From Chlorokybus atmophyticus (Eukaryota > Streptophyta > Chlorokybophyceae > Chlorokybales > Chlorokybaceae), in assembly GCA_009103225.1 (NCBI GenBank), contig RHPI01002402.1, forward strand, positions 429,549 to 493,548: a stretch of DNA of 64,000 bases, read 5' to 3'. Shown piece by piece: positions 57,316 through 64,000 of this stretch (position 1 is its first letter; each line of letters opens with the position of its first letter). Under the pieces are notes generated by a model, which searched no databases, was not told where the DNA came from, and saw nothing but the letters and a program-made list of their open reading frames with translations. A program made the position numbers and the translations under genes.

Positions 57316-58998
57316 ATGAAGCGGCAGCGCAAACGCAGGCGGCTAGATCAAGAAGACGAGGGAGAAAGAGAAACTGCGCTAGCAGAAGAAGGACATGAAG
57401 ACGCAGGCAGACGCAGACGAGGACGAGGACAACCACAAAGCCGAGGACGACCACAACGCCGAGGACGGACACGAGGAGAAGAACCACATTCTGCGGCCCC
57501 TACTGTTCCTCCGCCTCCTGTTGCTTCTACCGGCGATGGCGATGTGGTGGTGCTGTTCGCGCACGTGGCGGGCGCAGGCTCAGACCACCCGTTCATGCAG
57601 CGGTAGGTGCATGCAGTGGTGTTGCATGCGTGTGGGGGTACTTGATCATTGATGCAACACAAGTAAAAGATATGGCGAGTCTGTGAGACGCAGGAGCATT
57701 GTGCACTTGGTTTCGCTTCGTTTACGCTGGGTTAATTTGTGTCTTTGCTACACACCCCACATGGCATGTTGGGCGCTCGCGCATGTGTGCACATTTGCGA
57801 CCAGCAACAACCCGTTTGTTGCCTGACCCATACCTTAGGACGCCCCTGAGAATCACGATTGTAACAGGTGGCGAGACCTACTGCTGGCCAAGCTGCCTGC
57901 CAAAGAGGTCTGCCTGTTTGACTATCCATGTGAGCAAGCAGTATCGTAGACATGAGACTTCACTCATGCTTGCAACAATACACCCGCAGCTGCATTTGTA
58001 TACTTGCATGTATGCTAGCCAGCCTGCGCCGCCTCGTGCGCTCTACAGCCACAATGGGGCTACTGCTCACCATCAAGTCTCTCAAAAGAATTGGGTGTAT
58101 GTGCACCAGATCTGGAGGGTGGGAAGAAGAAACCACCTCCAAAGGCAGAGAAGCTGGTGGATTTCCACTCGGAGTTGTTGAAGGCGCTGCGTGAGAGGCA
58201 TCGCTCCTTAGGAAAGCCGGTCGTATTGTGCGGCAAGTCCATGGGCGCAAGGCAAGACTGGACATCCTTTGTCCTGGTCATTGTTGCACGCACATGCATG
58301 CGTACGTACAGGCAGGTACGCACACACACGCACGCGCACGCACACACCTACACGCACAGGCACGCGCACAGGCATGTGCACTCGCACAGGCGTGCGCACG
58401 CACACGTATGCGCACGCCCCCCCCCGCACATTCACATGCACACCTATTACCTGCGCAGGGTCAGCTGTATGGTTGCTGCAGAACACCCGACCGAAGTCAC
58501 TGCCGTCATCTGCTTGGGGTATCCCCTGAAGGCAAGTCTCAGCAACCCGTGCCAAAAAGCATCGTTGAGTGTCACGCGAGATGAGAGCATTCCTTGGCAT
58601 TGTTGCAGGGTCCGAAAGGGAAGCTCCGCGATGAGGTGCTGGTTGACACGCGGGTGCCAGTGATGTTTGTGCAGGTGTGCGTGTTGGTACTGTGGGTTGA
58701 TCAATGTGTCTCACCTCTGGCTAGTTGGCGGTGCCACGCTATAGAGCTGTCATGTTGGTGACACGCTCACGATAACACACAGGGTTCCAAGGACAGCATG
58801 TGTCCTCTGGACCTGCTGCAATCAGTGCGCGACCGCATGCGAGTTGAGACCGGCCTTCACGTCGTCGAAGGCGGAAGCCACTCTCTTGAGGTCGGCAAAC
58901 GGCGGCTTGGGCAACTTGAGATGACTCAGAGTGATGTTGACAGTGCAGCGGCAACGCAGGTCGCCAGCTGGTTACGAAGCATTCTTACTGCGCGTTAA
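57316..58998 (+). CDS. KANSL3/TEX30-type alpha/beta hydrolase
   Basis: Six exons (57316-57602, 57868-57929, 58110-58251, 58459-58531, 58609-58674, 58783-58998) give 281 aa. Residues 1-75 are a highly charged, Arg-rich extension starting MKRQRKRRRLDQ, which could be a nuclear signal. The hydrolase fold starts at about 77 (VVVLFAHVAGAG). It then has FDYPYLEGGKKKPPP, the nucleophile elbow CGKSMGAR with Ser160, the strand AVICLGYPL, the acid in GSKDS (Asp214) and the histidine in GSHS (His243). A full Ser-Asp-His triad is therefore present. The family includes bacterial hydrolases, TEX30 and KANSL3, a subunit of the NSL histone acetyltransferase complex. The substrate is unknown. Two of its five introns begin with GC (after 58251 and 58531). 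The ATG chosen is the first before the charged extension. Confidence 0.85.
58315..58440. repeat. CA/CG alternating tract in a GC-AG intron
   Basis: ACACACGCACGCGCACGCAC-type alternation fills the third intron of the alpha/beta hydrolase gene, between the GC donor at 58252 and the acceptor before 58459. Confidence 0.65.
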
Positions 58999-59683
58999 AT
59001 TGTAATGATCGTCTGCCAGCACCATGCAGCAGTGTGGACACTTGCGCACATTTCTACAACATGCACACGAATGTGCTCATACACATGCATGCACATAAGC
59101 GAGCCTGGTGTAGCTTGAAGTATAATGCAGCTTCATCCATGTGACCACACCATTATGCAAGGCTTTTGTAAACCATCTGTTGCACTGGCGATTGGCCGCT
59201 GGCAGCACACGGTTGCTCCATGCAACAAACACGCATCCGACAGTGACGAAGCTGGGCACTGTCCTGTGAGCACCTACTTGGATTTGGACGCGTGCCCCAG
59301 GTATGCACACACCACCTTTGCACAAAAGCTTCGCACAACACTGCATCGCATTTCTTTATGCATACGGTGTGCTTTCACTGACAACTACACAGCCTGCCCT
59401 CGCTGTGTACCAACCGCCCCATTGACGTTAATGTGGTACACAGGCAAGGGCAGCTACTGCGAATGTCTGCCAAACACTGACTGTGCACATACTGTGCACA
59501 GTCAAGGCAAGAAACGCATAGCATGTTCACTGCATGATACGTAGTCTAGGCCAGTACGATTGCTGACTAGCGGCAACGCCACAAGCAGGTCTTGTTTGCT
59601 CAGCATATAATACAATACCACAGTACAAGGCACTGCCAACAATAACTTATTGTCACTACGTGATGATATCGGCGCTCTCACCA
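58999..59683. other. Intergenic region between convergent genes
   Basis: It separates the stop of the alpha/beta hydrolase gene from the MED33 stop. It contains no recognised exon or RNA gene. Confidence 0.5.
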
Positions 59684-62600
59684 TCATGCGGCGCCAACTT
59701 GCTCCACTTGTGAACACACCAACGCAGCAGCAGCAGCGCCACCTTTCGGTGTCGAGTAGTCGAACATAGCCAGTGCCAACTCGAGCAGCTTGCGCGCTTG
59801 CAGTGCTTTGACTAGCTGGGTCAAAGCATCGGCGGGGATGTGTTGCAGCCAGGCCGGCAATCGAACAGCTGCAATGGTAACAAACCCAATGGCATACGAC
59901 TCGGATGCCATCTGCCGGTCAACATCAGACCTGGAGTTTTGCAACAACCCGGCAATAAACCGCCAATGCTTGGCTAAAAGGAGCTGACACGACATGTCCA
60001 CATCATCGGATTTGGTTGCTCCCATGGACACCGCTGTCGCCGTCGCTGCGAGGAGCGACAGCGAGTAGCCCACAAGTGTTGCTGCCAGACCGCTTTCTGT
60101 TGTCTGCTTGAGAATGAGCGGGATGAGCTGGTTCAGTAACTGATCGGGAAATGCGGCCCCACAATCCAAATGCAGCAGAGCGCCAGCGAGCATGCCGGCT
60201 TTAACAGGGCCGGATGCCATGGCCGCAAGCTGCTTGGCACTATCAGCCCCAGGAACAATGCTGTGCGGCTCATTTGCTAAGTCCTGTACAGAGCTCACCA
60301 CAATCTGGACCAACAAACAGAGTTATACAAGTTAGCAACTGCGTGAGACGCTACTGACAGGTGCAGCTGTGTGTGCACTTGTGGGTTGAAGGCAGACGTC
60401 ATACCTGCATCAGAGCAGGATGACTGCGCGATTCCGGGTAAACGGCAAATACGCGCGACAGCAGCATCCACGGTGTCTCGCGCAGCACGGAGTCATGCCA
60501 GCGGGCGATGTACGCCGGAGCAAAGCACCGCCTGACAGCTTGCCGCATTAGCGACATGCAACTGCCGCAAGACAGCGCTGCAGCTTCAAACGCCATCATC
60601 GCGCGTGGATGTGCATCAGAACCCGCGAGCCGCGCCGATGCAATGGGCAGCATTGGCGGAGGTGAAAAGCTCGCCATGCGCATGATCAAGGGGGCAACGG
60701 TTGTGTAAATCTGAGGCACAAGGTGCGGCTGCAAAGAATGGGGTGAGTGATGGGGTATCAGTCAAGGATATGCCTATGATGATGTTATTACGAGTCCTCA
60801 CATGGTTACACGATGTTACACCTATTTACTTACTGGCAAGCGAGCCAAAACGGATAGCAGTGTCGCACATGGGAAAGAGATAACAGACGTTGTGGAAAAG
60901 GCGGGGGTCGGGTCAGCGAGCTGACTATCATTGAAGAGTCCGCCACTGGAAGCTGCTGTTGCAATCAACGTCTGCATGGCCTGTACAGAAGACACCTCTG
61001 TTCACGCACATGTAGCGCATACAATGCTTGGACCACGCGACGCCAGAACAATAAACAGAATAGATGACCTGCCAGTCACTGGGAGGGATTGCGGAAGGAA
61101 AGTCGGTGTTGCTCAGTGGGATTGTCAGCCAGTCTCCGGCATGTGCCTCCGTGCACAGGAAGGCGGTGACAGCCATTGCCACTGCAGGTGTGTGTGCAAT
61201 GAACTGCGAAAGTCCTGCCACAGAAGGACAACTCACCAAGCTGTGTTGAAGTTTGACAAATGCAGCAGTGACAACCGAGAAACTGCAACTCACCAGTAAG
61301 CAGGGCTGAGGGCCCTATGCGGCTGCCGGCACACGCCATGAGTGCTTCTCGAACAACAGCCGGCGCTATCAGCAGGATCTCCCATGATGACTGTACAGTG
61401 CTTGCGGCGTTGATGCGCAATGCTTGGAGCTGATCGGCAGCCCCAGGGACATGTTTCTCGAATAGCACTGCTAACACAAGGTCCACCATCGCCTGCAAGC
61501 CAGCAGTAGGCATTAGTTGACCCACTAGCTGCCAAACACGTTCAATCTTATGGAACTATGATGCACCCAAAGCCGAGACCTGTGCTCGCTGTGATGCTGG
61601 ACTGGCAATTGCAGGTGCCAAAGCCCCAGCTCTGTAGGCTGAGATCCACTGCCGGAAGCAACCCAGACCAGAGCTGATGGTGTAGTCCACTTCATGCAGG
61701 CTCTCTTTGGCAGCATATGGACCCCTAGCATCTGTTGGCACACCCATCTCAGTCTCAGGCCAGTGCGCCATCAGCCCAAACAGCATGGCTGCATACAGGC
61801 GACACGTACCCCACCATCGTTTGGTCACAACATCCCAAAGATCATCTTCCACGTGCGCGTCACTTGACATTCTGTGAGAAGGACTGTTTCCTGGAGGCGC
61901 AAACACCTCCAGCATGCGCATGAGAAGCAACAAGGCACTGGAGAAGATTGCCTCTGCCCGCACATGACCTGCGTTGGAAGGCGGTTGGCATCTGGTAAAC
62001 TTGTTGTGCAGCAATGTGCTACTACCTGGCATGGAGGCCGAAGCAGCATGACTGTGTATGGTCGTTGGACAGCCGCCAAAGACGTCGCAAATAGGCACCA
62101 ACGCGGCTGCGAGTTGAGGCAGCTGCCCGTGTAAGTTGATGATTTCTAAAAAGTTGCCGCAAGCCAGTGTCGTCATGACCGCGAACAGACGGACACTGTG
62201 CTCCAGAAGATGGCATCCAGGGTATGAAGCATCGGTGCTCGATGGCTCAGGGCGCAACAGCTGCAGGAGCAGCTGTATAGCTTCCGCCTGCAGCACGACT
62301 TGTTAAGCCTATCTTTGAGCTATTCGCGGCGAGAATACTCAGTGAAACCCAACACCAGATTAATTGTGATGACTGCTTCAAGTTCACTACCTACTCAAGG
62401 GAGAAGGGAGTGATAAGCGCATGAACAGTGCATCATCTACTTGTAGCTGCCTCCAGCCGGACATGTTGGCGGATTTTGCATCCCTCGCAAATAGGACTGA
62501 GCAAACTACCTGACCCTTACCTGAAACTGATATTCTCGCAGGACTGTGTTGCAGACGCAAGCAGCCTGCGTGACGCCTTCATTGCTCACAGCAAGTGCAT

Positions 62601-64000
62601 CGGTGTAGGCGGTTTGCAGGTCGCGCAGGCTGTGCACACACGCAAGGCATGTTCACAAGGAATTTGCCGGAAATCCCTCACTGTACACAGCTGGCGACAT
62701 GTGCTACCTGCCAGCTGCTGGCACTTTTGCAACATCCACACCCATCACCAACACGGATGCAGGAGGCTTTTCCGGCAAGCCTTGCTGTTCCATGACCTTA
62801 GAGAGCCGCTGACTTCGCTGGAGGGTGCTTGGGACCAACCCAGACTCTTTGCAAGTGCCAATCAGCAGGTCCTGCCAGCAGTCAGACAGTTGGTTGCACG
62901 TGATCTGCAGCTGCCACACAGTGCAAGTTTCCTCAAACTTCAGACTTACCAACAAGTCTCCGTCTGCATTTGTGGCGTCTGTGTTGAATGCAGTACTGTA
63001 CTGGGGCTGGCCTGTGCTGAGGGCTCGCGCTTGTGTGCAAGCTGCTAGCACGGCCGCAGGAGGAGAGAGCAGTGTGGGAAAAGCTGCAAGTTGCGGCAGC
63101 ACATCAGAGACCAGCTTTGTGATGTCTTCCTGGGACGTTGCTTGCTGAATTGAGAAGGCTTGATCCTGTTGAGGCAATTGTTGATGAAGAAGCCCGACCA
63201 ACGCAGCTGGGATTGTGTTCAGCAGCACAGTCAGCCGCAACTCCAAGCTCCCTGCACCCAGCTTTCCCTGCAAGAAGTATGCGTCAGCAATGGTGAATTA
63301 ACTGCAGAGCAATGTTGCACTGTGGCAGGAGTATACCCTCTGGACCATCCGCAGAGCTGCTATCCACAAAGACGCAATAACTTGTTGCCAGCTGTCACCG
63401 GTGACCATCTTTGTAGTAACAATCTCTTTAGCTAGTTGCTGTGCTGCAGGCACCATCCACTGCCTGGTGTCCAGGACGAGACGCTCCACCAGCACTTCTG
63501 AGAGCATTGCCGACACGCTGGTCTGCACACTTCCTAAGCTACCTTTGGTTAGAGACCTGCAGCAACCATATAATGAGTTGCACTGAGCATGCTTGTAACA
63601 CCAACAAGCTGTCTGCAACACATTGCCGCAGGGTGTCAGCACCTGTCTTTGGTAGTTGCCAACAGTTGCACTGAGGGCAACTCACGCCATAGCTGGTTGC
63701 CAAAAAGGTTGCGTATAGCAGTGTTTACGCGCTGTATACACACACCAATGTAAGCTCAACGTCAGGCCTGAAAGATGGCAGACTGCTGGGAATTGGCAGT
63801 GATTGCTCATCTTGCGTCCAGTCATTACTGCAAAGAAACTGGACACAAGAGGCTCAGCCCCTACCCACCTCTATTGCAGCCATGAGAGGTGACAAAGGTC
63901 TTGATTGGAACGATGGCAGCGCCTGCAAGTTGCGTATCTTCTCTTCAAACTCCTGCCACTCCTGTGGGCTATCAACCGGAGTTTGCCCTCCACTGACCAA
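59684..64000 (-). CDS. MED33: Mediator complex subunit 33 (plant MED5, REF4/RFR1 family), 5' part missing
   Basis: Eleven minus-strand exons lie in the window: 63869-64000 (cut by the edge), 63643-63731, 63337-63556, 62708-63267, 62521-62629, 61580-62287, 61294-61492, 61069-61214, 60834-60980, 60405-60728 and 59684-60304. They encode 1084 aa in one frame; plant MED33 is about 1300, so roughly the first 200 residues lie outside. Signatures are SWQQVIASLWIAALRMVQR followed by LELRLTVLLNTIP, the segment LAAALVPICDVFGG, then the region FSSALLLLMRMLEVFAPP. The end has HWRFIAGLLQNS, YAIGFVTIAAVRLPAWLQ and ELALAMFDYSTPKGGAAAAALV. MED33 is a tail-module Mediator subunit in the nucleus that links transcription factors to RNA polymerase II; in plants it represses phenylpropanoid genes. 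All in-window introns are GT-AG. Confidence 0.88.

Noticed and set aside
1-64000. CRISPR arrays, bacterial operons, insertion sequences or phage genes
   Set aside because: No direct-repeat arrays, Shine-Dalgarno-led gene runs or transposase/integrase motifs were found; the intron-rich genes show a nuclear eukaryotic locus. The T7-like polymerase is the normal mitochondrial enzyme.

Overview
The window is nuclear DNA of a photosynthetic eukaryote, most likely a green alga or another member of the green lineage. Protein-coding genes are split by about 120 short spliceosomal introns. One gene encodes the plant-type Mediator subunit MED33. GCN1 reads closest to the plant form. Promoters carry TTTAGGG-type telo-box motifs, and a T7-like mitochondrial RNA polymerase is present. 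An armadillo protein resembling radial-spoke protein RSPH14 hints at a flagellated stage. I cannot name the species.

Thirteen complete or nearly complete gene models and one partial model were rebuilt by joining exons by eye. Every model with both ends has a coding length divisible by three. From left to right they are: an SDR-MDR fusion enzyme (+, 1167-5094); ESS2 (-, 6054-7621); CCT6 (+, 8616-11268); an RSPH14-like ARM protein (-, 12027-14005, 5' end unresolved); GCN1 (-, 15892-27216, 28 exons, 2674 aa); tRNA-Ile(AAU) (-, 27533-27606); a TSO1/LIN54-type CXC protein (-, 28069-31430); Cactin (-, 35154-37855); a membrane-anchored J-domain protein (+, 37932-39615); a GPATCH8-like protein (-, 41224-43573); an ML/NPC2-like secreted protein (+, 43834-45108); gamma-tubulin complex component 5 (-, 45907-50895); mitochondrial RNA polymerase (+, 51472-55651); a KANSL3/TEX30-type alpha/beta hydrolase (+, 57316-58998); and MED33 (-, 59684 to beyond the window edge).

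The genes are housekeeping functions and do not form an operon: translation control (GCN1), protein folding (CCT6, J protein), splicing (ESS2, Cactin, GPATCH8-like), transcription and cell cycle (CXC protein, MED33, KANSL3-like, mitochondrial polymerase), and microtubules or cilia (GCP5, RSPH14-like). Four divergent pairs share short 5' regions: ESS2/CCT6, Cactin/J protein, GPATCH8-like/ML and GCP5/polymerase. Three of these, plus the GCN1 promoter, hold a telo-box. Introns are rich in CA/TG and other alternating purine-pyrimidine tracts. A 3.7-kb stretch (31.4-35.2 kb) is AT-rich and almost empty.

The most notable observation is the fusion of a 15-hydroxyprostaglandin-dehydrogenase-like SDR to a PTGR3-like 2-alkenal/15-oxoprostaglandin reductase, which are two consecutive steps of oxylipin inactivation. 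Others are five GC-AG introns concentrated in two genes, an 11-nt microexon required to keep the CXC gene in frame, and several perfect or near-perfect foldback repeats.
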